Shown here: positions 39,813 through 48,972 of the stretch, one piece after another
Position numbering within the stretch: position 1 is the first letter of the stretch
Layout of the letters: each line of letters starts with the position of its first letter
Source: Flavobacterium sp. CS20
Lineage (GTDB): Bacteria; Bacteroidota; Bacteroidia; Flavobacteriales; Flavobacteriaceae
Assembly: GCF_018080005.1 (NCBI RefSeq)
Contig: NZ_CP073015.1
Location: forward strand, 1,612,001-1,676,000
Direction of reading: 5' to 3'
DNA: 64,000 nucleotides
Translations under genes and position numbers: made by a program
Notes under the pieces: generated by a model
The model's input: only the letters and a program-made list of their open reading frames with translations
Told to the model about the DNA's origin: nothing
The model's database searches: none

Positions 39813-40418
39813 CTATTTTTTCTTAACTGAAACAAAATTTGATTTTTGGTCATAAAAACGCCATGGCAGTTTAGCATCTTTGCCAGCATAATCAACGCCA
39901 ACTCTAGTTGTAGCGACTATATCAGCTGTATTACCTTTAGCTTTCTCAAACCATATGGTTTTTGAACATACCGATTTTTGATTGTGATTAAGGTTTAAAC
40001 CAAGGGCTTGGCTGACATTGCCAGTACCAGAAGTTAGCGTTTTGTCAAATTTTGTTTTTTGGCGTCTTTTCTTCATAGTTTTTAAACCTTTGTCGGGTTC
40101 AAAAGCACGGATTAAAATAGCATCAGCATGACCATTGGTATTAGTTACAACATTAAAAAGATGGTGTATGCCGTAGCACAAATAAATATAGGCAATTCCA
40201 CCAGGTTTATACATAACAGAAGTCCGATTGGTAAACTTTCCAAGGTGGGCGTGACAAGCTTTATCTCCATAACCTGCATAAGCTTCTGTCTCAGTTATGA
40301 CACCAGAAGTCAATTCATCATTGATAAGGGTAAATATTCTACAACCAATAAGTTGCTGGGCAATATTGACAACATCTGATGATTGAAAAAACTTGGGCTT
40401 TATTTTTTTTCGTTTCAT
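39813..40418 (-). CDS. 3-methyladenine DNA glycosylase (AAG/MPG family)
   Basis: The 201-residue protein matches the alkyladenine glycosylase family: VITETEAYAGYGDKACHAHLGKFTNRTSVMYKPGGIAYIYLCYGIHHLFNVVT, with the catalytic Glu in TETEAY, and SGTGNVSQALGL. It starts base-excision repair by removing alkylated purines. It is convergent with pepP (14-bp gap) and divergent from the small membrane protein gene. Confidence 0.93.
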   Translation of the reverse strand: MKRKKIKPKFFQSSDVVNIAQQLIGCRIFTLINDELTSGVITETEAYAGYGDKACHAHLGKFTNRTSVMYKPGGIAYIYLCYGIHHLFNVVTNTNGHADAILIRAFEPDKGLKTMKKRRQKTKFDKTLTSGTGNVSQALGLNLNHNQKSVCSKTIWFEKAKGNTADIVATTRVGVDYAGKDAKLPWRFYDQKSNFVSVKKK

Positions 40419-40478
40419 TAAATGGGCATTAATTTCAATTTTACTAAATTTATAAACTAATTAAAGAATTCTTTTAAT

Positions 40479-40751
40479 ATGCAAAATTCAGAAGATCCTT
40501 TTGTAAAAAAATGGAAAAAAGTAAGAGAAAAAGGACTGAAAAAATATTTAATTTCTACAGGCTTGAGTTTCGGGATTTTACTTTTTGTCGTGTTAACCGC
40601 TTGGAATTATTTTGTATCTGAGCAAGCTTACGAAACCACTAGTATCTTTTTAGTTCAACTCGTCATTACAATTGTTTTCGGCGGTGGTTTATACGCTTTA
40701 ATCACTTGGCATCTCAACGAATATATTTATAAAAAGAAAACTAAATCCTAA
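40479..40751 (+). CDS. Small two-helix membrane protein
   Basis: The 90-residue protein has a charged N-terminus (KKWKKVREKGLKKYLI) and two hydrophobic helices (TGLSFGILLFVVLTAWNYFV and FLVQLVITIVFGGGLYALITW), ending in basic residues. No family is recognised. The start is ATG 40479, and 60 bp separate it from the divergent glycosylase gene. Confidence 0.65.
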   Translation: MQNSEDPFVKKWKKVREKGLKKYLISTGLSFGILLFVVLTAWNYFVSEQAYETTSIFLVQLVITIVFGGGLYALITWHLNEYIYKKKTKS

Positions 40752-41038
40752 AATTATTAAATGAATTGCTTTATCATAAAACCTTTTATTTTTTGTTAGA
40801 AATCAATGTAGCTTAAAATTAAATCATAAACTTTAAAAATTATTTTCTTTTCGATAATTACAACAATTTATATAAGCCTCTCAAATACAAATATTTATAT
40901 AAACACTTGATTAATTTTGATAATAAGGATAAAAATTACTGTATTAAATAAAAGTTAACAAATACAATTTTTTAGACTTTCATACGTCTAATATAATGCT
41001 AGGATGAAGTTTTTCATAATAGATTGGTTAGTTAATGC
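40752..41038. other. AT-rich intergenic stretch
   Basis: No gene is seen. TTAGAC/GTCTAA (about 40973-40992) forms a short stem without a T run. A small transcript ending at the strong hairpin 41039-41068 cannot be excluded. Confidence 0.35.
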
Positions 41039-41068
41039 AAAACCCCGACTCTTTTGAGTCGGGGTTTT
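41039..41068. terminator. Strong bidirectional-type terminator next to tyrS
   Basis: A perfect 13-bp stem (41039-41051 with 41056-41068) with a TTTT loop. It sits 16 bp after the tyrS stop. The T run is better on the plus strand (TTTTGTTGTTTTT), so it may stop transcription from both sides. Confidence 0.8.
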
Positions 41069-41084
41069 GTTGTTTTTACACTTG

Positions 41085-42365
41085 TCAATCTTCAAACTTC
41101 AACACATAAGTGTTCTTTTTTCCTTTATTGATTAAAACGTATTTATCATTAATCAAATCCTGAGAAGTCAATTGATAATCTTTTGCTACTTTAGTTTTAT
41201 TAACGGCTATGGCATTTTGTTTTAAAGCTCTTATCGCTTCTCCATTTGATTTTAGAAATTCAGACTCGGCAACTAAAGCGTCAATAATATTCAAGCCGTT
41301 GTTTAACTTATCCCATGAAATGTTAGCAGTTGGTACGCCCTCAAAAATTTCATTAAAGGTTTGTTCATCTAAAGATTTTAAATCGTCTAAAGTGCTTTTA
41401 CCAAACAAAATATCAGATGCTTTTTGAGCGAGCTCTAAATCTTCTTTAGAATGAACTCGTGCTGTGACTTCTTCTGCTAATGCTTTTTGTAGCAAACGTA
41501 GATGTGGAGCTTCTTGATGTTGAGCTATTAAATTTAAAATATCATCTTTGGGTTTTATGCTAAATATTTTAATGTATTTCACCACATCTTCATCAGAAGC
41601 ATTGATCCAATACTGGTAAAATTTAAAAGGCGATGTTTTTTTGGCATCCAACCAGACATTTCCACCTTCAGATTTTCCAAATTTAGATCCGTCGGCTTTG
41701 GTGATCAGTGGTGTTGTCATTGCATAAGCTTCGCCTTGACCTTTTCGCCTGATGAGCTCTGTACCAGTAACAATATTGCCCCATTGGTCTGAACCGCCAA
41801 GTTGTAATTTTACATTTTTGTTTTTCCACAAATAATAAAAATCATAACCCTGCACCAATTGGTATGAAAATTCTGTAAATGAAAGTCCTGATTCCAGTCG
41901 AGATTTTACAGAATCTTTTGACATCATATAATTGACAGTGATATGTTTACCTACGTCTCTAATGAATTCTAAAAAACTAAATTCTTTAAACCAGTCATAG
42001 TTATTCACAACCTCAGCAAGATTGTTGCCTTCAAAGGCTAAAAATTTTTCAAGTTGTTTTTGAACGCATTTTAAATTGTGTTGTAAAGTATCTTCATCTA
42101 ATAAATTGCGTTCAGCAGATTTCCCTGAAGGATCACCGACCATTCCTGTGGCTCCACCAACCAAAGCAATAGGCTTATGTCCGCATTTTTGAAAATGAAC
42201 TAAAGTCATTATTTGAACCAAATTGCCTACGTGAAGTGAATCTGCTGTTGGATCAAAACCCACGTAAGTCGCGGTCATTTCTTGGTTGAGACAATCTTGT
42301 GTGCCAGGCATCACATCGTGAATCATTCCCCGCCATTTGGCTTCTTCTATAAAATCTTTAAGCAT
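41085..42365 (-). CDS. tyrS: Tyrosyl-tRNA synthetase
   Basis: The 426-residue class I synthetase has the HIGH-like motif in PTADSLHVGNLVQIM and the KMSKS-like KFGKSEGGNVWLD. Tyrosine-binding residues are in YQLVQGYDFYYLW and GGSDQWGNIVTGTELIRR. A C-terminal S4 RNA-binding domain follows (AVNKTKVAKDYQLTSQDLINDKYVLINKGKKNTYVLKF). The length is normal. A -7 box TATCTTTG lies at 42403-42410. Confidence 0.97.
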   Translation of the reverse strand: MLKDFIEEAKWRGMIHDVMPGTQDCLNQEMTATYVGFDPTADSLHVGNLVQIMTLVHFQKCGHKPIALVGGATGMVGDPSGKSAERNLLDEDTLQHNLKCVQKQLEKFLAFEGNNLAEVVNNYDWFKEFSFLEFIRDVGKHITVNYMMSKDSVKSRLESGLSFTEFSYQLVQGYDFYYLWKNKNVKLQLGGSDQWGNIVTGTELIRRKGQGEAYAMTTPLITKADGSKFGKSEGGNVWLDAKKTSPFKFYQYWINASDEDVVKYIKIFSIKPKDDILNLIAQHQEAPHLRLLQKALAEEVTARVHSKEDLELAQKASDILFGKSTLDDLKSLDEQTFNEIFEGVPTANISWDKLNNGLNIIDALVAESEFLKSNGEAIRALKQNAIAVNKTKVAKDYQLTSQDLINDKYVLINKGKKNTYVLKFED

Positions 42366-42402
42366 AAGATATTGTTTAGATTTTTTATTTATTAAAGTTT
42401 GG

Positions 42403-42410
42403 CAAAGATA
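42403..42410 (-). promoter_or_regulatory. -7 promoter box of tyrS
   Basis: TATCTTTG on the minus strand, 37 bp before the tyrS ATG. The -33 position lacks a clear TTG. Confidence 0.45.
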
Positions 42411-42456
42411 TTATTTTCAAAAACTAATCTTTTGTGCATTTGTTTATATTTACCGA

Positions 42457-43479
42457 ATGATTTTAATTTCTGGTGCTACAGGATTTCTCGGAACGCATTT
42501 ACTCAAAAATCTGTGTGTTAACAACACGGAAAACATCAGAGCTTTATACCGAAGTGAAGACAAAAAAAAATACACCATAAACTTTTTAAAAACTCTAATA
42601 CCTGCTGAATTTCAAAATAAAATTAGTCAAATTGAATGGATTAAAGCCGATATTTTAAACATTTCCGAGTTAGAACAAGCTTTTAGAAATATTAGATTTG
42701 TTTACCATTGTGCGACTTGGGTTGGCAATTCGCCTCGTGATTATAACATGATGAGAAAAGTGAATATAGAAGGCACAGCCAATATGGTAAATCTATCTAT
42801 TGCAAATCAAGTTGAAAAATTTTGTCACGTCAGTTCAGTAGCTACTTTAGGTCAATATACAGACTCAACTGTTACAGACGAACAAGCCCCAAGAGACACA
42901 GAGCGGTATTGCAGTCGCTATAGCATCACTAAATTTGGTGCAGAAATGGAAGTTTGGCGAGCTTCTCAAGAAGGTTTAGATGTTGTTATTGTCAATCCTG
43001 GTGTGATTTTAGGATCAGGTTTTTTTGACTCTGGTAGCGGTTTGATTTTTGATAAAGTTTTAAATAACTTTAAATTCTATCCACCTAAACAAACAGGTTT
43101 TGTTTTTATAGACGATGTCATTCAAGCGATGTTGAAACTTATGCAATCTGATGTAAAAAATCAACGTTATATCTTAGTGGCTGAAAACACGAGTTTTAAA
43201 AATGTGATGGAAAAAATAGCAAAAGTTTTTGATTGCAAACCTCCAAAATACAAAGTCAATAAACCAATTTTGTATTTACTCTGGGCATTTCAAAATATTT
43301 TAAGTTTGTTTAAATCTCAAAAAACACAAATCACTTTAAATACGATAAGACAAATCTATTCAAAGCAGGTTTTTAACAACAAAAAATCGATTCAAGATTT
43401 AGGTTTAAGCTATACTTCTTTAGACGAAGCTATAAATCTTATATTTGAAGATTATAAAAAATTAAAAACAACAACTTAA
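42457..43479 (+). CDS. NAD-dependent epimerase/dehydratase (extended SDR)
   Basis: About 340 residues from ATG 42457; the open frame runs further upstream but that part overlaps the tyrS promoter. The nucleotide-binding motif is ILISGATGFLGTHLLKNL and the catalytic YxxxK is in SRYSITKFGAEMEVW. VSSVATLG and NPGVILGSG also fit 3-beta-HSD/dihydroflavonol reductase-like SDRs. The substrate is unknown. It is 3 bp from the next gene and likely co-transcribed. Confidence 0.88.
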   Translation: MILISGATGFLGTHLLKNLCVNNTENIRALYRSEDKKKYTINFLKTLIPAEFQNKISQIEWIKADILNISELEQAFRNIRFVYHCATWVGNSPRDYNMMRKVNIEGTANMVNLSIANQVEKFCHVSSVATLGQYTDSTVTDEQAPRDTERYCSRYSITKFGAEMEVWRASQEGLDVVIVNPGVILGSGFFDSGSGLIFDKVLNNFKFYPPKQTGFVFIDDVIQAMLKLMQSDVKNQRYILVAENTSFKNVMEKIAKVFDCKPPKYKVNKPILYLLWAFQNILSLFKSQKTQITLNTIRQIYSKQVFNNKKSIQDLGLSYTSLDEAINLIFEDYKKLKTTT

Positions 43480-43482
43480 AAT

Positions 43483-44193
43483 ATGGATCAAAAAGGAAAG
43501 CTTTACCTAATCCCTACTCGACTTGGCGACCAACCACCGCTTGAAGTTTTGCCACTTTCTATTCGAAAAAAAATTACAGATATAAATCACTACATTGTTG
43601 AAAATGAAAAAGTAGCTCGTCGATTTATCAAAAAAATTGTGCCATCAAAAAGTCAAGATAAATTAGAGATCAACATTCTTAATAAATTTACCCAAGACAT
43701 TGAAATTCCCGAATTTTTAAAACCCTGTGAAGAAGGACAAGACATTGGTTTGATGACAGATGCGGGCTGTCCTGGCGTAGCCGATCCAGGTTCAAAAGTG
43801 GTGAATCTTGCCCATCGCCAAAATATAAAAGTTGTTCCTTTAGTTGGACCGTCTTCCATTATTTTAGCTTTAATGGCAAGTGGTTTAAACGGGCAAAATT
43901 TTGCCTTTAATGGCTATTTACCTATTGAAAAAGCCGAATGCAAAAAGCACATCAAACAGCTCGAAAAGCACTCAGAAATCAACAATCAAACTCAAATTTT
44001 TATAGAAACTCCTTATCGCAACGAACAACTTTTTGAAACGTTTTTAAAAACGCTTAAACCCCAAACTCAACTTTGTGTCGCTGTAGATTTGACTTTGACT
44101 TCAGAATTTATTTTAACCAAAAGCATCAAAGAATGGCAAACTGAAAAACCCGATTTGCACAAACGCCCAGCTATTTTTATTTTTCAGTCTTGA
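43483..44193 (+). CDS. RsmI-like SAM-dependent methyltransferase (tetrapyrrole methylase fold)
   Basis: The 236-residue protein shows the tetrapyrrole-methylase pattern: GKLYLIPTRLGD at the N-terminus, GLMTDAGCPGVADPGSKVVNLAH (the SAM-binding DAGCPGxxDPG loop) and PLVGPSSIILALMASGLNGQNFAFNGYLP. RsmI enzymes 2'-O-methylate C1402 of 16S rRNA. This shorter, YraL-related form lacks the usual C-terminal extension, so the exact target is inferred. Confidence 0.85.
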   Translation: MDQKGKLYLIPTRLGDQPPLEVLPLSIRKKITDINHYIVENEKVARRFIKKIVPSKSQDKLEINILNKFTQDIEIPEFLKPCEEGQDIGLMTDAGCPGVADPGSKVVNLAHRQNIKVVPLVGPSSIILALMASGLNGQNFAFNGYLPIEKAECKKHIKQLEKHSEINNQTQIFIETPYRNEQLFETFLKTLKPQTQLCVAVDLTLTSEFILTKSIKEWQTEKPDLHKRPAIFIFQS

Positions 44194-44244
44194 TTTTAAG
44201 ATTTAATTATAAATAAATCAAAGCATTACAAGCACATAGACTTT

Positions 44245-44252
44245 TATATTTG
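44245..44252 (+). promoter_or_regulatory. -7 promoter box of the TonB receptor/DUF4249 operon
   Basis: TATATTTG fits TAnnTTTG, 46 bp before the receptor ATG. No clear -33 TTG is seen. Confidence 0.4.
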
Positions 44253-44298
44253 TGGACTTATAAAGCAGGCAAAAACTCTCCAAAACATTAACCTTAGA

Positions 44299-46665
44299 AT
44301 GAAATTCATCTGTTCTTTAATGCTAGTTGTTTTTAGCTTAACCTGTTTTTCTCAAGAAAAATTTAGCATTAGCGGTAGTATAAAAGACATTGAAAATAAC
44401 GAAACGCTTCTTGGTGTCAACGTGATTGTCGAAGAACTCAATACTGGCACGGTTAGCAATGCTTATGGATTTTATTCTTTAACGCTTCCAAAGGGAAAAT
44501 ATACGCTGACTATCAGCTATATAGGATTTAAAACATTATATGAAACAATTACACTTGACCGCGATATTAAAAAAGATTTTTTTTTAGTTCCATCTTCAGA
44601 GCAACTTGATGAAATCACTATTACTGATAATTTTGAACAGCAAAATATCCGTCAACCAGAAATGAGCTTAAACCGTCTCAAACAATCCACTATAAAACAA
44701 ATCCTCGTTGTGTTTGGCGAATCTGATGTTTTAAGGTCTATTATCCAACTTCCAGGCGTTACCAATGTAGGCGAAGGCTCGTCAGGCTTTAACGTCCGCG
44801 GTGGTAGTGCTGACCAAAATTTAATCCTTTTAGATGAAGCTGTTATATTTAACTCTTCGCATTTGTTTGGCTTATTTTCAGTGTTTAACCCCGAAGCTGT
44901 CAAGGATTTGAAACTCTATAAAGGTGGTATTCCTGCACAATACGGCGGTCGTGTCTCTTCGGTTTTAGACATCAAACAAAAAGATGGCAACAACAAAGAA
45001 CTTCAAGGCGAAGCAAGTATTGGCATTATTTCAAGCAAACTTCTAATGGAAGGTCCTATTCAAAAAAATAAAAGTTCTTTTTTAATCAGTGGTCGTTCTA
45101 CTTATGCACACTTGTTTCTAAAACTTTCAGACAACCCAAATTCTGCTTATTTCTATGATTTTACGGCTAAGGGAAACTACATTTTTGACAAAAATAACAA
45201 ACTGATATTGTCGAGTTATTTCGGTCGGGATTTCTTCTCTTTAGACGGCAGTTTTACAAATATTTATGGTAACAGTTTTGTTAACTTGAGGTGGAATCAC
45301 GTATTTAACGATCAGTTATTTAGTAATATAGCTATCATTGGCGGAGAATATATTTTTGATTTGGACACAGAAAATGTTGGATTTAATTTTAGAAGTGAGA
45401 TACAAAATCTGAACTTTAAATACGACTTCAATCATTACATATCAGACGAGTTTCAATTAAATTATGGACTGAATAGCTTTTACTACATTTTCAATCCTGG
45501 AAAAATAAAGCCTACAAGTGAAGACTCAGGAATCAACGAAGACCAACTCACCAAAAAATATGCTGTTGAAACCGCTGTTTTTCTATCTGCAGAACATCAA
45601 ATAACCGATAATCTATCCGCAGAATATGGATTGCGTTGGAGTAGTTTTTTTAGATTAGGACAAGACGAATTGAATGTATATGACAATGATTTACCTTTAA
45701 TTTATAATCAACAATTTGGGATTTATCAACGAGCAGAACCCATTGGAACTCGAAGTGATAGCCGTTCTGACGTTATTAAAACCTATCATAATCTTGAACC
45801 ACGTATTTCTATGGCTTATGCCTTCAATAATAATTCATCTGTCAAAGTTAGCTATAATAGGATGACTCAATATCTTCATCAGATTTCCAACACCAATTCA
45901 CCAACACCAGTTGATGTTTGGGCACCAAGTGGACCATTTTTAAAACCGCTTCAACTCGATCAATTTGCAGTGGGATATTTCAAAAACCTAAAACAAAGTC
46001 AGTTTGATTTATCATTTGAAGCCTTTTATAAAACGACTAACAACAAACTCGACTTTATAGACGGTGCAGATTTAATCGCCACTGATGCCATTGAACAAGA
46101 AACCCTAAACGGTGAAGCCAGAAGTTATGGTCTAGAACTAATGTTAAAGAAAAACAGAGGACGATTCAATGGTTGGATTGCTTATACGCTATCTCAAGCT
46201 GAGCAACGCACTCCAGGAAGATTTACGAATGAGCCTGGCATCAACAATGGCGAATGGTATTTAGCAAATTATGACAAAACCCACGATTTAACCGTTTTAG
46301 CAAACTATCAATGGAATAAGCAATGGACGTTTAATCTCAATTTTACGCTACGCACAGGTCAGCCTGTCAATTTTCCAGTGGGTCAGTTTAGTTTTCAAGG
46401 TTTGACTGTTCCCGTTTTTGAAGGACGAAACAATGACCGTTTACCAACATTTCATCGTTTAGATTTGTCGGCAACCTATAAACCGAAACCCCAAAAAGAA
46501 AGACAATGGAAAGGCTATTGGAATTTTGGGATTTACAATGTTTACAGTCGTAAAAATGCAGCGTCTATAAGTTTTGAAGAAAATAGAAACACAGGGCAAA
46601 ATGAAGCCGTAAGATTTTCTATCTTTGGCATAGTGCCATCTGTTAGTTATAATATTGAGTTTTAA
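44299..46665 (+). CDS. TonB-dependent receptor with carboxypeptidase-like N-domain
   Basis: The 788-residue protein has a signal peptide (ending CFSQ) and a CarboxypepD_reg-like domain (ISGSIKDIENNETLLGVNVIVEELNTGTVSNAYGFYSLTLPKG). The plug is SDVLRSIIQLPGVTNVGEGSSGFNVRGGSADQNLILLDEA, followed by a beta-barrel. A DUF4249 lipoprotein gene follows 46 bp later; this pair is frequent in flavobacteria and is thought to form an outer-membrane uptake complex of unknown substrate. Unlike the receptor at 20.8 kb, this one is intact. Confidence 0.93.
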   Translation: MKFICSLMLVVFSLTCFSQEKFSISGSIKDIENNETLLGVNVIVEELNTGTVSNAYGFYSLTLPKGKYTLTISYIGFKTLYETITLDRDIKKDFFLVPSSEQLDEITITDNFEQQNIRQPEMSLNRLKQSTIKQILVVFGESDVLRSIIQLPGVTNVGEGSSGFNVRGGSADQNLILLDEAVIFNSSHLFGLFSVFNPEAVKDLKLYKGGIPAQYGGRVSSVLDIKQKDGNNKELQGEASIGIISSKLLMEGPIQKNKSSFLISGRSTYAHLFLKLSDNPNSAYFYDFTAKGNYIFDKNNKLILSSYFGRDFFSLDGSFTNIYGNSFVNLRWNHVFNDQLFSNIAIIGGEYIFDLDTENVGFNFRSEIQNLNFKYDFNHYISDEFQLNYGLNSFYYIFNPGKIKPTSEDSGINEDQLTKKYAVETAVFLSAEHQITDNLSAEYGLRWSSFFRLGQDELNVYDNDLPLIYNQQFGIYQRAEPIGTRSDSRSDVIKTYHNLEPRISMAYAFNNNSSVKVSYNRMTQYLHQISNTNSPTPVDVWAPSGPFLKPLQLDQFAVGYFKNLKQSQFDLSFEAFYKTTNNKLDFIDGADLIATDAIEQETLNGEARSYGLELMLKKNRGRFNGWIAYTLSQAEQRTPGRFTNEPGINNGEWYLANYDKTHDLTVLANYQWNKQWTFNLNFTLRTGQPVNFPVGQFSFQGLTVPVFEGRNNDRLPTFHRLDLSATYKPKPQKERQWKGYWNFGIYNVYSRKNAASISFEENRNTGQNEAVRFSIFGIVPSVSYNIEF

Positions 46666-46711
46666 GTTTATAATAGAAAAAAGTATTAAAATGCTAAGTA
46701 ATAATTGATTT

Positions 46712-47521
46712 ATGAAAAAATACATGATTTTGTTTTTTAGTTTTTTCCTGATTTTATCTTGTGAAGATGTGATTGATGTTGACTTAAATGAAGCTGAAGA
46801 AAGATTGGTTATAGAAGCTTCAATGTTTAGACAAAAAGGATTTACAGGCAATAATCAACAAGTAAGAATTACCAAAACCCGTGGTTTTTTTGAAGATAGT
46901 TTGACCACAGTAGATGATGCTGTTGTTACTGTTACTAAAGACGATGGACAAATTTTTGAATTTGTTCACGACACTGCTGGATTTTATAGAACTTTTCAAT
47001 TTGATGCGGACTTAATGGAAAAATATTACTTAAAAGTAGAAGTTGACGATGAAATTTATACCGCTGAAGAAACTTTTATGCCTGTTGTAAGAATAGACTC
47101 CGTCACTCAACGCAATGATGCTGGCTTTAGTGGTGATGAAATTGAACTCAAAGCCTACTATACTGACCCAGCTGGAGAAGATAATTTTTATTTATTCACC
47201 TTTTTTGTCAACTTTGTTCAATTTCCAATCACAGAAATATTTGATGATGAATTTTTTGATGGAAACACAATTTTTGCACTATATAGAGAAGAAGAGCTTT
47301 CAACGGGTGATCAAGTAACTATCAGAAACTTTGGGTTGTCTAAACAATTTCACGATTATATGTTTGTGCTTCTCAATCAAATTGGTTCATCTGGAGGTCC
47401 TTTTCAAACTCAGCCTGCAACCGTTCGTGGTAATATTATAAATGAAACCAACCCAGATCACTTTCCTTTTGGGTATTTTAGCTTATCAGAAACAGATCAA
47501 TTTATATATACCGTTCAATAA
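46712..47521 (+). CDS. DUF4249 lipoprotein
   Basis: The 269-residue protein has a lipobox (FFLILSCEDVIDVDLNEAEERLVIEA), and CEDV.DVDL at the N-terminus is the hallmark of DUF4249. It is probably anchored on the outer-membrane surface as the partner of the upstream TonB receptor. It overlaps the murQ start by one base (TAATG). Confidence 0.9.
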   Translation: MKKYMILFFSFFLILSCEDVIDVDLNEAEERLVIEASMFRQKGFTGNNQQVRITKTRGFFEDSLTTVDDAVVTVTKDDGQIFEFVHDTAGFYRTFQFDADLMEKYYLKVEVDDEIYTAEETFMPVVRIDSVTQRNDAGFSGDEIELKAYYTDPAGEDNFYLFTFFVNFVQFPITEIFDDEFFDGNTIFALYREEELSTGDQVTIRNFGLSKQFHDYMFVLLNQIGSSGGPFQTQPATVRGNIINETNPDHFPFGYFSLSETDQFIYTVQ

Positions 47522-48348
47522 TGGCAGAAGATTTTAAAAAAATAACAGAGCAAAATTCCTATTATAATGATTTAGAACAAAAATCAGTTTCTGAATTGAC
47601 TAAGATAATTAATAAAGAAGATCAAACTGTTGCAAATGCCGTAGAAAAATCATTATCTCAAATTGAAACCTTAATAAAAGAAGTGGTCAAACAAGTTTCT
47701 TCAGGCGGTCGATTGTTTTACATTGGTGCAGGCACAAGCGGCCGACTCGGGATTTTAGATGCCAGCGAATGTCCACCAACTTTTGGCGTCAGTGATGATG
47801 TGGTGATTGGACTGATTGCTGGCGGAGATCAAGCCATTAGAAAAGCCGTAGAATTTGCTGAAGACAATACTGAATTAGGTTGGCAAGATTTACAAGCTTA
47901 CAATATCCACAAAGGCGATATCGTGATTGGCATTGTCGCTTCAGGCACGACACCTTATGTGCTTGGTGCTATTGAACATTGTAAATCTCACAATATTCCA
48001 ACAGGTTGTATCACTTGCAATCCAAAAAGCCCTTTAGCCAAAGCTGTAGATTTTCCAATAGAAGTGGTTGTTGGACCAGAAGTGGTTACTGGTAGCTCTC
48101 GTATGAAAGCTGGCACGGCACAAAAAATGATTTTGAATATGATTTCTACTGCATTAATGATAAAACTCGGTCGCGTTGAAGGTCACAAAATGGTAGATAT
48201 GCAATTGAGTAATCACAAGCTCGTCAATCGAGGTGTGCAAATGATTCGTGAAGCTTTAAAAGTAAGCGAAGCTAAAGCAAAACAATTATTAAACCAACAT
48301 AAAAGCGTAAGACAAGCCATAGCCAATGGACAGAAAACACACCAATAA
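47521..48348 (+). CDS. murQ: N-acetylmuramic acid 6-phosphate etherase
   Basis: The 275-residue SIS-domain protein has the MurQ signatures GRLFYIGAGTSGRLGILDASECPPTFG, IVIGIVASGTTPYVLGAIEHC and GPEVVTGSSRMKAGTAQKMILNMISTALMIKLGRVEGHKMVDMQLSN. It converts MurNAc-6-phosphate to GlcNAc-6-phosphate and D-lactate in peptidoglycan recycling. Its location next to lipoproteins with muramidase and GH19 domains may be coincidence or may reflect use of released murein sugars. Confidence 0.95.
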   Translation: MAEDFKKITEQNSYYNDLEQKSVSELTKIINKEDQTVANAVEKSLSQIETLIKEVVKQVSSGGRLFYIGAGTSGRLGILDASECPPTFGVSDDVVIGLIAGGDQAIRKAVEFAEDNTELGWQDLQAYNIHKGDIVIGIVASGTTPYVLGAIEHCKSHNIPTGCITCNPKSPLAKAVDFPIEVVVGPEVVTGSSRMKAGTAQKMILNMISTALMIKLGRVEGHKMVDMQLSNHKLVNRGVQMIREALKVSEAKAKQLLNQHKSVRQAIANGQKTHQ

Positions 48349-48553
48349 AGAGTTACTTAAAAAAGGGATAAAATATTTAGCAGCCGCTTTGCCTCTGTCG
48401 CTTTTAGGTCCGTCTGTTTTATATTCTGCGTTTAATAATCAAGACCATACTTATTTTTTACCAGTCGTTATCATAGGATTTTTACTCTTTTTTGGTGCCA
48501 TGTTTTGTATTTTTAAAGGAATTATGACAATTGTTAAGGCGATTTTTGATTAG
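48326..48553 (+). CDS. DUF6095-type small membrane protein
   Basis: The 75-residue protein has two transmembrane segments (YLAAALPLSLLGPSVLYSAF and FLPVVIIGFLLFFGAMFCIF), a type common downstream of murQ-like genes in flavobacteria. Function is unknown. It overlaps murQ by 23 bp in another frame. Its last 66 bp (FFGAMFCIFKGIMTIVKAIFD) recur three times in the following 8.7 kb, each copy closing one effector cassette. Confidence 0.8.
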   Translation: MDRKHTNKELLKKGIKYLAAALPLSLLGPSVLYSAFNNQDHTYFLPVVIIGFLLFFGAMFCIFKGIMTIVKAIFD

Positions 48554-48574
48554 ATTTAATTATTGCTATATCTA

Positions 48575-48970
48575 CTATTGCTCAAAAAACACATTATTTG
48601 GCAGATAAAATTCACCAGAACTTGATAATATTTCAAGTTTAAAGCTATCTGGGTTTAAACTTGAATAAGTTATTCTAATGTTACCATTTCCATTAAAAGA
48701 TGGACTTTCAAAACTTCCTTCAAATATATTTTCTGAAACTTTAGATAATGAAATGCAAAATTCTGTTTCATCATCAGAGCAATCAATTTTACCACCAGTA
48801 TAAAACACAGAACAATAGGTGCCTTGATAGGTGTCATTACCTATACTTTCTAAACTTATCTCTGTTTGATTCTTATCCTGATATTTCCAATTCCAATTCC
48901 CACTGATGTCTTGAGAGATCATATTATTGGAAAATACTAAAAAAATAAAAAATATAAATATATGTTTCAT
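48575..48970 (-). CDS. Small secreted partner of the GH108 lipoprotein (candidate immunity protein)
   Basis: About 131 residues from ATG 48970, only 2 bp after the effector stop codon. It has a Sec signal peptide (IFIFFIFLVFSNNMISQ) and a mature part beginning DISGNWNWKYQDKNQTEISL with two Cys residues. The GxW start and predicted all-beta pattern suggest a small lipocalin-like barrel. No known lysozyme-inhibitor motif was recognised. Placement, tight coupling and export to the compartment of peptidoglycan fit an immunity protein; this is inference. Confidence 0.7.
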   Translation of the reverse strand: MKHIFIFFIFLVFSNNMISQDISGNWNWKYQDKNQTEISLESIGNDTYQGTYCSVFYTGGKIDCSDDETEFCISLSKVSENIFEGSFESPSFNGNGNIRITYSSLNPDSFKLEILSSSGEFYLPNNVFFEQ

Positions 48971-48972
48971 GA

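Noticed and set aside
40752..41068. Small RNA gene ending at the strong hairpin before tyrS
   Set aside because: No promoter match or conserved structure could be supported beyond the hairpin itself, which is explained as a tyrS terminator.
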